64,000 nt of DNA, from positions 62,001 through 126,000 of the forward strand of contig NZ_WBKR01000001.1 of the NCBI RefSeq assembly GCF_008868155.1, written 5' to 3'. Shown here one piece after another: positions 25,860 through 35,860 of the stretch. A model generated the notes under the pieces. It ran no database searches and was not told the origin of the DNA. It was given only the letters and a program-made list of their open reading frames with translations. Position numbers and translations under genes: made by a program. The DNA is from Micromonospora sp. ALFpr18c (GTDB lineage Bacteria > Actinomycetota > Actinomycetes > Mycobacteriales > Micromonosporaceae). How positions within the stretch are numbered: the first letter of the stretch is position 1; each line of letters starts with the position of its first letter.

Positions 25860-26741
25860 ATGTCCGCTCGCCGTGTCATCGCCGCCGTCGCCGTAGCCAC
25901 GGTGGCGAGCCTGCTCGCCGTCAACGCCGCACGCGCCGACGGCCCGGCGATCAGCACCCCCGGCAGCCCGACGGTGGTGGTGAACCAACCTCACCAGCTC
26001 ACCCTCAGCTGGGCACCCTCCACCTGGATCGGCGATCCGGCCGCCGAGCAGCCGATCAACTACGAGGTGCAGGTCCCGCTGGGCCCCAACACGTACCGCT
26101 GGCTCGGCACCACGACCGACACCACGATCACGCTGACCGACCTGGCGCCCGGCACGACGTACCGGATCGCGGTTGCCGCCCGCGCACTCGGCGGCTACTC
26201 CGACAGCTCGCCCGCCACCACCGTGCGCACCGCCTCCGGCCGCGCCACGGTCAACTACCTCAACCTCGACTGGGCGCCGACGAACAACCAGATCCAGCAC
26301 CTCCTGCGGGTCACCAACACCGGCACCGGACCACTGGACCTGACGACCGTGCGGGTGCGCTACCACCTGCGCTTCGAGGGCGGCAACACCTCGCTGGTGC
26401 CGAACTGTGACTGGGCGACGCTGGGCTGCGACAGGATCCGGCAGACCGTGCAGTTCTTCATCCCACCGGGCGCGCCGTCGACGATGTCGACGCCAGCGCC
26501 GCCCTACCCGCCGCCGGGCACGCCCGTCCCCGGCTGGGTCGAGCTGACCTTCACCAGCGGGACGCTCGCACCGGGCGCGTCGACCGGGCCGATCCAGCTA
26601 CGGCACCACCGGCACAGCTGGAGCGACATCGACGAACGCGACGACCCGAGCTGGCTCCCCGCCACCGGCCAGTGGACCGAGAACGGGCGGATCACGCTGG
26701 ACGTCGACGGGGTACGCGAGTTCGGTGACACGAACGCCTGA
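25860..26741 (+). CDS. Secreted fibronectin type III - CBM3 protein
   Basis: About 293 residues. Signal peptide MSARRVIAAVAVATVASLLAVNAARA/D. An FnIII domain (residues about 28-130: PTVVVNQPHQLTLSWAPS...LTDLAPGTTYRIAVAARALGGYS) is followed by a CBM3-like domain (VNYLNLDWAPTNNQIQHLLRVTNTGTGPLDLTTVRVRYHL...HRHSWSDIDERDDPSWL). The TNNQIxxxLxVxNTGxxPLDL and WSDxDxxDDxS signatures are those of cellulose-binding CBM3. There is no catalytic domain, so it is likely a cellulose-binding accessory protein. It starts leaderless. Confidence 0.85.
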   Translation: MSARRVIAAVAVATVASLLAVNAARADGPAISTPGSPTVVVNQPHQLTLSWAPSTWIGDPAAEQPINYEVQVPLGPNTYRWLGTTTDTTITLTDLAPGTTYRIAVAARALGGYSDSSPATTVRTASGRATVNYLNLDWAPTNNQIQHLLRVTNTGTGPLDLTTVRVRYHLRFEGGNTSLVPNCDWATLGCDRIRQTVQFFIPPGAPSTMSTPAPPYPPPGTPVPGWVELTFTSGTLAPGASTGPIQLRHHRHSWSDIDERDDPSWLPATGQWTENGRITLDVDGVREFGDTNA

Positions 26742-26809
26742 CGTACCCATTCGTCACGCCGGGCGGAGACAGCCCGCGGAGGCACCGACCCGTCCCTTGG
26801 AGTATTTCG

Positions 26810-27823
26810 ATGACCTGGCGTCCCACCATTGCCGCGCTGGCCGGCCTGTGCGTCGCGCTCAGCACCGCGTCACTGCCCGCCGGCGCGGCCCTCGCCAATC
26901 CGCCCGGCACACCACCGGGGGTCTGCCCGACGGGGACCGGCTACGGTCCGCCGCTGCCGACCAGTTCCGTGACGGCCACGAAGATCCAGAGTGGCTTCTC
27001 GTTCCTCGAAGGCCCGGTCTGGGTCGCCGACGGCGGCTATCTGCTGTTCTCCGACATGGCGGCCGGCACCGGGCCGTACAACGTCCAGCCGTCCACGATC
27101 CGCCGGTTCACCCCGCCGGCGACCTTCGACACGTTCCTCGCCAACGCCGGCAGCAACGGCCTGGCCCTCAGCACCGACGCCCAGCAGATCATCGCGGCCA
27201 CCCACGACCAGCGCAACGTGTCCGCGTACCGGATCAGCGACCGGGCCCGCAGCACCGTCGCCACGAATTACCAGGGTCGGGCGTTCAACACGCCCAACGA
27301 TGTGGCGGTCCGCTCCGACGGCGTCGCCTACTTCACCGACCCCACCTTCCAGCGCGGCAACCGCCCGGACCAATTGAGCGGGCGTACCAGCGTCTTCCGC
27401 GTCTCCGGTGGTCAGGTGTCCCTGGTCGACGACCGGTTGCGCCAGCCCAACGGCATCGCGCTCTCGCCGGACGGCACCGCGCTGTACGTGGGCGCCTACT
27501 CCGAGAACAGGATCTACCGGTACGCCGTCCAGCCCGACGGCAGCACCGGCGCCCGCAGCGTCTTCGTGAACTACCTCGGCGGGCCGGACGGCGTCACGAT
27601 CGACTGCGCCGGCAACGTGTACTGGGCGTCCGGCTCGGACTCCCTGATCCACGTCTACTCCCCCACGGGCACCCCGCTCGGCACGATCCGCTCCGGCACC
27701 TCCGGTACGACAAACGTGGCGTTCGGCGGCCCCGACCGGCAGACCCTCTACATCACCTCAGGCCCGAGGAACGACTCCGGCCTGTACAGCGTGCGACTCA
27801 ACGTCCCCGGCTATCCGTACTGA
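26810..27823 (+). CDS. Secreted SMP-30/gluconolactonase-like beta-propeller protein
   Basis: A protein of 337 residues with signal peptide (IAALAGLCVALSTASLPAGAALA/N). The SMP-30/LRE propeller is shown by FSFLEGPVWVADGGYLLFSD (metal Glu in EGP), FNTPNDVAVRSDGVAYFTDP (Asn), RQPNGIALSPDGTALYV and GGPDGVTIDCAGNVYWA (Asp). All metal-ligand positions of the family are kept. It may hydrolyse a sugar lactone outside the cell; the substrate is unknown. It follows the CBM3 protein gene by 68 bases. Confidence 0.88.
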   Translation: MTWRPTIAALAGLCVALSTASLPAGAALANPPGTPPGVCPTGTGYGPPLPTSSVTATKIQSGFSFLEGPVWVADGGYLLFSDMAAGTGPYNVQPSTIRRFTPPATFDTFLANAGSNGLALSTDAQQIIAATHDQRNVSAYRISDRARSTVATNYQGRAFNTPNDVAVRSDGVAYFTDPTFQRGNRPDQLSGRTSVFRVSGGQVSLVDDRLRQPNGIALSPDGTALYVGAYSENRIYRYAVQPDGSTGARSVFVNYLGGPDGVTIDCAGNVYWASGSDSLIHVYSPTGTPLGTIRSGTSGTTNVAFGGPDRQTLYITSGPRNDSGLYSVRLNVPGYPY

Positions 27824-27824
27824 T

Positions 27825-27871
27825 GAGGATGCCGTTCCCCGGTCAGTGTGATCTGTGGGAACGGCATCCTC
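27825..27871. terminator. Hairpin between convergent genes
   Basis: A perfect 15-bp stem (GAGGATGCCGTTCCC at 27825-27839, complement at 27857-27871) with a 17-base loop starts 1 base after the SMP-30 gene stop. It can stop transcription from both sides. Confidence 0.65.
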
Positions 27872-27922
27872 CGAACCAGCTATCGGGTATTCAGGCACCC
27901 GGTAACCGAGGGTGACCTTCGG

Positions 27923-28078
27923 TCACAGCTCGATCGGCCAGCAGTCCTGGTTCCAGACATTGCAGGGGTAGGCCGATGGGCCGACCTCGCCGCTGGCCAC
28001 AGCCCCGACATTCGACGTACCCGGCCCGAGCAGGGTGAGCGCGAACGCCGCCGTGGCCAGCGCGACGCTGCCGCGCAT
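27923..28078 (-). CDS. Small secreted peptide, unknown
   Basis: A product of 51 residues. MRGSVALATAAFALTLLGPG is a plausible signal peptide, and the mature part ends YPCNVWNQDCWPIEL with two Cys that could pair. Tiny secreted actinobacterial peptides of this form are common but uncharacterised. A weak GGCGGA site precedes the ATG. Could be chance, but the signal peptide pattern argues for a real gene. Confidence 0.5.
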   Translation of the reverse strand: MRGSVALATAAFALTLLGPGTSNVGAVASGEVGPSAYPCNVWNQDCWPIEL

Positions 28079-28126
28079 TCCGTATCCGCCTACCTGTGGG
28101 TCGTCCGACTCCGGCAAACTGCCAGC

Positions 28127-28645
28127 ATGACGGAACGCCCGGTGCTGTATCTGGTCGTCTGCGCTGCTGGTCCCGCGGAACACATCGACGAGCTGGTCGA
28201 CCTCCTGATCGCTGACGGATGGCGGGTGTGCCTGATCGTCAGCCCCACCGCCGCGCCGTGGCTCGACCGGGCGGCGTTGCACGACAAGACCGGCTATCTC
28301 GTACGCGTCGAATGGCGGATGCCCGGCGACCCGGAGCCGCACCCGCCGGCCGACGTGGTGGTGGCTGCGCCGGTCACGTTCAACACGATGACGAAGTGGG
28401 CACTCGGCATCAACGACACCCTGGCGCTCGGTGTCCTCAACGAGTCGCTGGGCGCGGGCCTACCGATCGTCGCCTTCCCACATGTCAAGGCGGAGTTGGC
28501 CGCGCATCCGGCGTACGCAGGTCACGTGGCGGTACTGCGCGCTGCCGGTGTTGTCGTCGCTGAGGGCAAAGTAGTGAACCCGGCGCCGGGGCGGCGCCGG
28601 TGGGACGTGGTCAACGAGGCTCTGCGATCACTTCACCCGCGCTGA
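28127..28645 (+). CDS. Flavoprotein-domain protein (Dfp/UbiX-like fold)
   Basis: A protein of 172 residues: VLYLVVCAAGPAEHIDELVDLLIADGWRVCLIVSPTA, ADVVVAAPVTFNTMTKWALGINDTLALGVLNESLG and PIVAFPHVKAELAAHP are the FMN-binding signatures of the flavoprotein family (PPC decarboxylase/UbiX group). It stands alone, so the substrate is unknown. A CAAACT box 6 bases before the ATG suggests a leaderless start. Confidence 0.85.
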   Translation: MTERPVLYLVVCAAGPAEHIDELVDLLIADGWRVCLIVSPTAAPWLDRAALHDKTGYLVRVEWRMPGDPEPHPPADVVVAAPVTFNTMTKWALGINDTLALGVLNESLGAGLPIVAFPHVKAELAAHPAYAGHVAVLRAAGVVVAEGKVVNPAPGRRRWDVVNEALRSLHPR

Positions 28646-28916
28646 ACAGCCGCCCCAGCGGAGCACCGAGTCGCACACCGGCGACCGGCCGATGCGCATC
28701 CTGTGGCAGCTCCACCACCCCCTGCCCGCCGACGTGTACGCCACCGCCGGGACCATCGCCGCGTAGCCCGCCGCACCCAGGGCAGAGCTACGCGGCGGTC
28801 CGGGCGGGACGCCGACCGCCGTCAAGGTCACGCTCGAACCAGGATGTAGTGGCCTCACCGACGCGCCGATACCACTACAACCAGGATCTTGCGCGATCTT
28901 GCCGGCGTCCGACGAG

Positions 28917-30211
<1,295 letters not shown>

Positions 30212-30217
30212 ACGAAG

Positions 30218-30646
30218 ATGGAGCAGCGGATCAGCCTGATCACCCTCGGAGTCACCGACGTGCCGCGCGCCAAAGCGTTCTACGAGCAGCTCGGCTGGCG
30301 GGGCCAGGAGGTCGAGGAGACGGTCTTCTTCCAGGCCGGCGGTCTGGCCTTGGTGCTGTGGAGCCGGGACAAACTGGCCGACGACGCCGGCGTCCGGAAT
30401 CCGGGTACGGGCGCGATGAGCCTGGCCCAGAACGTCCGTTCGCGGGAGGAGGTCGACGAGGTGATCGCCACCGCGAGCAAGGCGGGTGCCGAGGTGACCC
30501 AACCGGCGCGGGAGACGTTCTACGGCGGCTACGCCGGCTACTTCGCCGATCCGGACGGCCACCTGTGGGAGATCGCCTGGAACCCCGGCTTCCAGCTCGG
30601 CCCGGACGGCACCCTGACCCTGCCCGACTTCAGCGCCACCACCTGA
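30218..30646 (+). CDS. VOC-family (glyoxalase/bleomycin-resistance fold) protein
   Basis: A protein of 142 residues with the paired beta-alpha-beta modules of the VOC fold: ISLITLGVTDVPRAKAFYEQLGW and the C-terminal GGYAGYFADPDGHLWEIAWNPG with metal-ligand Glu. Such proteins act as small-molecule dioxygenases, isomerases or binding proteins; this one cannot be placed further. Divergent from the esterase gene. Confidence 0.9.
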   Translation: MEQRISLITLGVTDVPRAKAFYEQLGWRGQEVEETVFFQAGGLALVLWSRDKLADDAGVRNPGTGAMSLAQNVRSREEVDEVIATASKAGAEVTQPARETFYGGYAGYFADPDGHLWEIAWNPGFQLGPDGTLTLPDFSATT

Positions 30647-30664
30647 GGCCGGACAACAAGACGC

Positions 30665-31879
30665 TCACCGCGCTGCGGACCGGCACAGCAGCGGGAGCTG
30701 AAGGGGGTCCAGGCAGACCGTCACCAGCGTGGAGTCCGACGGGGACGGCGTCGGGCTCGCGGCGGGCGCGCTCGGTGTGACCGATGCGCTGGGCATCGGG
30801 AGCGCCGGCGTGGGCGAGGCCGTGGGAGCCGGGCCGGGGGTCGGCACCGGCGGGGGCGACGGTACGACCGCCGGGGTCGGAGCCACCGCCACCGGGCGGG
30901 CCGCCTGGACCACCGGCCGGGCGGGCGCACTCGGCGCGGCACGGCCCACCACACCGGCCGGAGGCACCACCGGCACCGGGGCGGCCGGCCCACCCGGAGC
31001 GGCCGGCCGGACCGGTGACGCCGGGCCGCCAGGCAGAACCGGCCCGATGGGACGGGCCGGCACCTGGACCTGAACGGCTGCCGGCACGTCCGCGACCGGG
31101 CTCGCCTGCGCCGAGCGTCCCTGCTGTTCCGCCCCGAAGGCACCCGGCCCCAACGTCGCGATCACCACCGCCGTGACGGCGGCGACGGCGGTCATTCGTC
31201 GATCGGGGCGTACCGCGGTCGGCGGTGCCTCGTCAGGCCCCACCATCGGCAGCGGTGTGGGCCGGGCGGCCTGGTGGGCCGACAGCAGCGCGTCGAGGTG
31301 GGCGGTGAGGGCGGCGCGGTCCCCGGTGGCGGCGAGCGTGAGGTAGAAGCGGAAGTTCACCACCGCGTTGACCGGGACGAGCAGCCCGGAGAGTCCACCG
31401 TGGTCGTGCAGCAGGGTCACCGGCACGTCGGGGTGATGGGCGGCGCCGACCAGGTCCGCGTACCGCCACTCGCGCCGGCACTCGCGGCCGGCGAACGCCA
31501 CCCGTCGGCTGGTCACGACGGCCAGGCCCGCGTCGACGACCCGCAGGCCCGTTGGCAGCGCTTCGCGCACAACGTCGGCGAAGGCACAGTGACCGCCCGG
31601 CGTGGGCAGCCCAGGAATATGCCGCGCCTCGGCCTCGACCAGTTCGGCGACGGGGACGACGCGGAAGACGAGTTCGTCGTCGTCGAGATCCACGGGCAGG
31701 CCGGTGCGCGGCTGCGTACACCCGAGGAAGCCGGCGGCTTCGATCCGCAGCCTGACCAGGTGGTCGTTTCGGCGCCGCCAGGAGTCGGTGGCGTCGCGGT
31801 ACGCGCGCCGACGCCGGTCGTTCTCGCGTTCGGCCCAGGCGGTCCGCCACGGTGAAGATGCCAGTGAGGTCACGGTCAC
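30665..31879 (-). CDS. Single-pass membrane protein with N-terminal cytoplasmic domain, paralogue of 32641..33783
   Basis: A protein of 404 residues. The N-terminal about 220 residues (WAERENDRRRRAYRDATDSWRRRNDHLVRLRIEAAGF...VVDAGLAVVTSRRVAFAGRECRREWRYADLVGAAHH) are cytoplasmic. Their TSRRVxFxGxxxxREWxY stretch recalls bacterial PH domains (inference). One membrane helix (MTAVAAVTAVVIATLGPGAFG) is followed by a long Pro/Ala-rich tail ending in TVCLDPLQLPLLCRSAAR. The N-terminal region aligns throughout with the product of 32641. Function unknown. The GTG at 31879 is likely; a second in-frame GTG lies 6 bases on. Confidence 0.75.
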   Translation of the reverse strand: MTVTSLASSPWRTAWAERENDRRRRAYRDATDSWRRRNDHLVRLRIEAAGFLGCTQPRTGLPVDLDDDELVFRVVPVAELVEAEARHIPGLPTPGGHCAFADVVREALPTGLRVVDAGLAVVTSRRVAFAGRECRREWRYADLVGAAHHPDVPVTLLHDHGGLSGLLVPVNAVVNFRFYLTLAATGDRAALTAHLDALLSAHQAARPTPLPMVGPDEAPPTAVRPDRRMTAVAAVTAVVIATLGPGAFGAEQQGRSAQASPVADVPAAVQVQVPARPIGPVLPGGPASPVRPAAPGGPAAPVPVVPPAGVVGRAAPSAPARPVVQAARPVAVAPTPAVVPSPPPVPTPGPAPTASPTPALPMPSASVTPSAPAASPTPSPSDSTLVTVCLDPLQLPLLCRSAAR

Positions 31880-31976
31880 ACGCGGTACAACCGCTCACGT
31901 ACGTGACAGGGAACGCGGACGCAATCGATGCTCCCCTTTGGTCCCGAAAGGAGAGAATTACAGGCAACGACCGGCA

Positions 31977-32013
31977 GCGGCGGAGCCGGCCACGCTGGGC
32001 TCGGCTCCGCCGC
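31977..32013 (-). terminator. Hairpin between the WapI-like gene and the membrane protein gene
   Basis: A perfect 12-bp stem (GCGGCGGAGCCG at 31977-31988, complement at 32002-32013) with a 13-base loop, downstream of the gene that ends at 32062. Confidence 0.6.
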
Positions 32014-32061
32014 CGCGCATCACCCGCGGAGCGAGGTGAAGAACTGCCTCAGCTCACACGG

Positions 32062-32595
32062 TCAACCGGCGCGCCGGCGGTGCGGTAGCGGGTCGCGGGC
32101 GGGAAACCGCGACCGGGTTCGCGGCGGGTACGCCTCGCAGTGCGCCGCCCACTGCTCGGCGGCGACGGCGAGGGCGTCCGCGGAGACGGTGAGGACCAGC
32201 GGGTAGACGGCGGTGACCGGGCGGCGCATCCACGGCGGCAACGACTCGGCGGAGAACTCGACGGTCAGCTCCAGCCGTCGACGGCGGATCATCCGGGTGC
32301 GCAGGACCAGGTTGGGTTCGGTGAAGCGGACCGTCGCGGGTGGCGAGTCGGACCCGAGCGCCGCGGATGCCTGCCCGTGCAGCCATCCGCCGAGCGCGCG
32401 GGCCTCCTCGACGAGGAGGCTCGGGTAGTGGTGCGACCAGGTCTGACCGTCCGCGGTGCGGGCGTCGACCTCGATGAGCAGCCAGTCGCGCCAGCCGGGC
32501 GCGGCCACGTCGGGGTCGTCGGGCGGGTCGATGCCGGGCTGGTAGCCGATCGGGCGGATCCGTACCCGCGCGCCGTCGTCAGACCGGATCTCCAT
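32062..32595 (-). CDS. WapI-family immunity-like protein
   Basis: A protein of 177 residues: VRIRPIGYQPGIDPPDDPD, WRDWLLIEVDARTADGQTWSHHYPSLLVEEARALGGWLHG, VRFTEPNLVLRTR and LELTVEFSAESLPPW follow the pattern of WapI immunity-like proteins (WDANWL...V..G.WS....CLLTWE....WL....FTEPNL). The central DPCL motif is altered to HYPSL. Such proteins are often orphan relatives of contact-toxin immunity factors. No toxin gene is recognised here. It lies between two paralogous membrane proteins on the same strand. Confidence 0.6.
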   Translation of the reverse strand: MEIRSDDGARVRIRPIGYQPGIDPPDDPDVAAPGWRDWLLIEVDARTADGQTWSHHYPSLLVEEARALGGWLHGQASAALGSDSPPATVRFTEPNLVLRTRMIRRRRLELTVEFSAESLPPWMRRPVTAVYPLVLTVSADALAVAAEQWAAHCEAYPPRTRSRFPARDPLPHRRRAG

Positions 32596-32640
32596 TCGAT
32601 CATTGTCGCCGACCGAAGGGGACGTTCGTCCCCAAATCGG

Positions 32641-33783
32641 TCACTTCGCGATGGTACGACGTACTCCCCGGTGGTCGGCGCAGGCGTTGGCCCGGCCGCC
32701 GGTCAGGCTGACCGAGCCGTCCCGGCACTGCACGAGGTACCCGCGACCGGCCCAGAAGCCGGGCACGCAGTCGAACCAGTCGCAGACCTCGGCAGCGGGC
32801 TGACGGATGCGGGTGCCGGCGCAGAAGTCGTACCCCAGGGGATTGTCCGGGGCGCCGCAGCGCGCGTCGCGGCTCGTGCTCGGCGACGGGCGGGGTGACT
32901 TCGTCGGCTTCGGCGTCGTGCCCTGCCGGGGAGCCGCCGGGCGGATCAGCGCGGGGGCAACGCTGGGCGTGAGCGCCGGGGTGGCGGCGGCGGCGACCTC
33001 GGCGCCTCCGGTCGGGTCGGACGGGTCCGACTCGATCAGCGCCGCCGGCACCAGCAACGCGACGGCCGCGGCCACCGCGACGGTCCGCCGCCCACCGGGC
33101 ACGAACGCCGTGAGCCGGGCCTGCGCCGGTGTGGCCACGGCCGGCCGGAACGGCTTGAGCTGGGCATGTTCGGCGATCAGCTCGTCGAGCTGCGCGAGCA
33201 CCGCGGCGCGTTGCTCGATCGCGTCGGCGAACGCCAACGTCAGCTTGAACCGGAAATCCGGTGCCGCGTCGGTGGGCAGCAGCAGGCCGGAGGTACGCCG
33301 CCGGTCCAGCACCTGGATCAGGGTGACCGGGGCCGCCGGGTCGTGGGCCAGGCCGGTCATCCTGCCGTACGCCCAGTCGCGCCGGCCGCGTCCGCCGAGC
33401 AGCACGAGCCGGCGGCTGGTGATGACCGCCATGCCGGCGTCGATGACGCGTACGCCGTCCGGGCGGCGCGGGCGCAGCGGCCCGGACGGCGGGGCGACCG
33501 TGAGGTCCGGGGCGGGCAGCACGGTGGTGTGCCGTACCTCGACGAGTTGCACGGCGGGCAGCGCCCAGAGCACCACCTCGTCGGCACCCAACTCCAGGGG
33601 CAGGCCCTCGCCGGCCGCGGCGGAGCCCGCGAAGTCGGCGGCGAGGGCGCGCAACCGGCGTAACTCGTCGTCGCGTCGCCGCCAGGCCGCCTCGGCGCCG
33701 CGGTACGTGCTGACCCGCCGCACGTTCTGCCGGTGCGCCCACCGGTACCGCCATGTGGAACCCGTCGAATCAGTCTTTGCCAC
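32641..33783 (-). CDS. Single-pass membrane protein with Cys-rich C-terminal domain, paralogue of 30665..31879
   Basis: About 380 residues from the GTG at 33783, which has GAAGGAG upstream. The cytoplasmic domain (WRRRDDELRRLRALAADFAGS...VIDAGMAVITSRRLVLLGGRGRRDWAYGRMTGLAHD...SGLLLPTDAAPDFRFKLTLAF) matches that of 30665. After one membrane helix (TVAVAAAVALLVPAALI) and a Pro/Ser linker comes a Cys-rich end (CGAPDNPLGYDFCAGTRI, CDWFDCVPGFWAGRGYLVQC, DGSVSLTGGRANACADHRGV). The CRDGSxSxxGGRxxxCxxHxGV part resembles DUF3761. The two paralogues thus share an inside and differ outside. Confidence 0.75.
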   Translation of the reverse strand: MAKTDSTGSTWRYRWAHRQNVRRVSTYRGAEAAWRRRDDELRRLRALAADFAGSAAAGEGLPLELGADEVVLWALPAVQLVEVRHTTVLPAPDLTVAPPSGPLRPRRPDGVRVIDAGMAVITSRRLVLLGGRGRRDWAYGRMTGLAHDPAAPVTLIQVLDRRRTSGLLLPTDAAPDFRFKLTLAFADAIEQRAAVLAQLDELIAEHAQLKPFRPAVATPAQARLTAFVPGGRRTVAVAAAVALLVPAALIESDPSDPTGGAEVAAAATPALTPSVAPALIRPAAPRQGTTPKPTKSPRPSPSTSRDARCGAPDNPLGYDFCAGTRIRQPAAEVCDWFDCVPGFWAGRGYLVQCRDGSVSLTGGRANACADHRGVRRTIAK

Positions 33784-34027
33784 GCCGACTCCTTCGCCGC
33801 GTAGGCCACCAATCTGGGTTGTCACCGTGTTAACAGGCGCGGCGTGGTGCCCGGAAACGCCAAGTACGGACGAATTACCCGATCGGCGGAGCAACCCGCA
33901 CGATAGGGCGATACTGCTGCGTCGATTCACATTTTGCTCTGTCGTGCGCGGCGGTCGCCGGCTCGGTAACGTCAGCCGCAGCCGGGTGGCGATGCCGCCG
34001 CACCGCCGTACGGAGGGGGTGAGCGTC

Positions 34028-35581
34028 ATGTCGCAGGGCACCCGGCCGGCCGTGGTCGTCGGCGTGGACATCGGCACCACCAGCACCAAGGCCGTCGCGT
34101 ACGACACCGAGGGGCGGCAGCTCGCCAGCCACTCGGTCGGCTATCCCCTCAATGACCCGCAACCCGGGTACGCCGAGCAGGACCCGCAGCTCATCCTCGA
34201 CGCGGTGCTCAAGTCGATCAGCATGGTCGTCGCGGAGCTGGTCGATCCGGTGGCCGGGCTGTCGTTCAGCTCCGCCATGCACAGCCTCATCGGGCTGGAC
34301 GCGGACGGCAACCCACTCACGCCGTCGGTCACCTGGGCCGACTCCCGGTCGACCCGGCAGGCCGAGCGGCTGCGGGCGGTGCCGTCCGGCCTGGCGCTGC
34401 ACCGCCGTACCGGCACGCCGATCCACCCGATGTCGCCACTGCCCAAGCTGCTGTGGTTCGCCGAGCAGGAGCCGAAGCTCTTCGAGAGCGTCGCCCACTG
34501 GGTCGGCATCAAGGACTGGGTGCTGCTGCGGCTCTGCGAGGCACTGGTCGTCGACCACTCGATCGCCTCGGCCACCGGCCTGATGGACATCCACCGGCTG
34601 GAGTGGGACAGCGAGGCGCTCCGCATCGCCGGCATCACCGAGGAGCAGCTCCCCCAGCTGGTCGCCACCACCGCCGTCCTGCCCGGGCTCACCGCGCAGG
34701 CCGCAGCCACGACCGGCCTGCCGCAGCGCACCCCGGTGGTCGTCGGCGCCGGCGACGGGCCATTGGCGAACCTGGGCCTCGGCGCGGTGCACCCCGGCAT
34801 GGTGGCCTGCTCGATCGGCACCAGCGGCGCGATGCGGGTGATGGTCGAGCAGCCCGGCGTGGACCCGCTGGGCGGGGTGTTCTGCTACGCGTTGACCGAG
34901 GACCGCTGGACGGTCGGCGGTGCCATCAACAACGGCGGCATCGTGCTTAAGTGGGCCGGCGAGGCGCTCGCCCCGGACCTGGGCGAGCACGCCGAGGAGG
35001 AGTTGGTCGCCATCGCCGCCCGTGCCCCGGCCGGCTCGGGCGGGCTCATCATGCTGCCGTACCTGCACAGCGAGCGGGCGCCACACTGGAGCGCCCTGCC
35101 GCGCGGCGCGTACGTCGGGTTGACCCACGGGCACCGCCGCGAGCATCTGGTGCGGGCCGCGCTGGAGGGGGTCTGCCAGCAGCTCGCGCTGGTGCTCAGC
35201 TCGGTACGCGCGGCCGGCAACGAGGTCCGTGAGATCCGCGCCGGTGGGGGCTTCGCCCGCAGCGGCCTGTGGCGGCAGATGCTCTCCGACGTGCTCGGCC
35301 TGCCGGTGAGCTTCCCGGCCGCGCACGAGGGGTCGAGCTTCGGCGCGGCGCTGCTCGGCATGCAGGCGCTGGGCCTGATCGCGAGCATCGACGTCGCCGC
35401 CGACCTGGTGCGGATCGAGGAGACGGTCCGGCCCGACCCGGCCGCGTCCGCCACGTACGCGGCGCTGCTGCCGCTCTTCGCCGAGCTGTACGACGCGCTG
35501 GTGCCCACGTTCACCTCGATGCGCCGGATGGCACCCGGCCTGCCCGCGGAGCCGGAGCCCTCAGCAGGACCCCCGATGTGA
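34028..35581 (+). CDS. gntK: Gluconokinase, FGGY carbohydrate kinase family
   Basis: About 517 residues. N-terminal phosphate-binding VVVGVDIGTTSTKAVAYD, central VTWADSRSTRQAERL and HPMSPLPKLLWF, the GAGDGPLANLGLGAV and SIGTSGAMR motifs, and a C-terminal GGGFARSGLWRQMLSDVLGLPV place it with FGGY gluconokinases. It phosphorylates D-gluconate to 6-phosphogluconate in the cytoplasm. GAGGGGG precedes the ATG. The next gene downstream is a decayed gluconate permease, so uptake must come from elsewhere or the pathway is idle. Confidence 0.88.
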   Translation: MSQGTRPAVVVGVDIGTTSTKAVAYDTEGRQLASHSVGYPLNDPQPGYAEQDPQLILDAVLKSISMVVAELVDPVAGLSFSSAMHSLIGLDADGNPLTPSVTWADSRSTRQAERLRAVPSGLALHRRTGTPIHPMSPLPKLLWFAEQEPKLFESVAHWVGIKDWVLLRLCEALVVDHSIASATGLMDIHRLEWDSEALRIAGITEEQLPQLVATTAVLPGLTAQAAATTGLPQRTPVVVGAGDGPLANLGLGAVHPGMVACSIGTSGAMRVMVEQPGVDPLGGVFCYALTEDRWTVGGAINNGGIVLKWAGEALAPDLGEHAEEELVAIAARAPAGSGGLIMLPYLHSERAPHWSALPRGAYVGLTHGHRREHLVRAALEGVCQQLALVLSSVRAAGNEVREIRAGGGFARSGLWRQMLSDVLGLPVSFPAAHEGSSFGAALLGMQALGLIASIDVAADLVRIEETVRPDPAASATYAALLPLFAELYDALVPTFTSMRRMAPGLPAEPEPSAGPPM

Positions 35582-35624
35582 CCCTTCGGCCGGCCCGACA
35601 AGGGTCGACCCCGTCCCGAAGGTC

Positions 35625-35851
35625 GTGATCCCCGTGCCGCCACACGCCGCTCTCACCCGCACCGAACCGTTGACCATCCTCGCCGCCCCGGCCGAACCGG
35701 TGACCAGCGCCGGCGACGCCCAACTCGTCATCGCCGCAAGGAGTACTTCGGACTGACCGTCGGGCAGACCATCAAGAGCTGGTCGGTGATGGAGACGATC
35801 ATCTCGGTGGCCGGCTTCCTGGGCGTTCTCCTGCTCGACCTGCTGCTGTAG
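35625..35851 (+). pseudogene. Gluconate permease (GntP/GntT family), large internal deletion
   Basis: The N-terminal part (35625-35753) reads VIPVPPHAALTRTEPLTILA and AAPAEPVTSAGDAQLVIAA. Then, in another frame from 35738, come the last 37 residues (KEYFGLTVGQTIKSWSVMET, IISVAGFLGVLLLDLLL), which are the characteristic C-terminus of gluconate:H+ symporters. Roughly 400 residues between them are missing, with the join in CGCCGCAAGGAG near 35737. It lies 43 bases after gluconokinase, as expected for an intact gntK-gntT operon. Confidence 0.85.
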
Positions 35852-35860
35852 CGGACCGGA

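Noticed and set aside
28690-28764. A 24-codon frame starting MRILWQLHHPLP
   Set aside because: No ribosome binding site, domain or supporting context.
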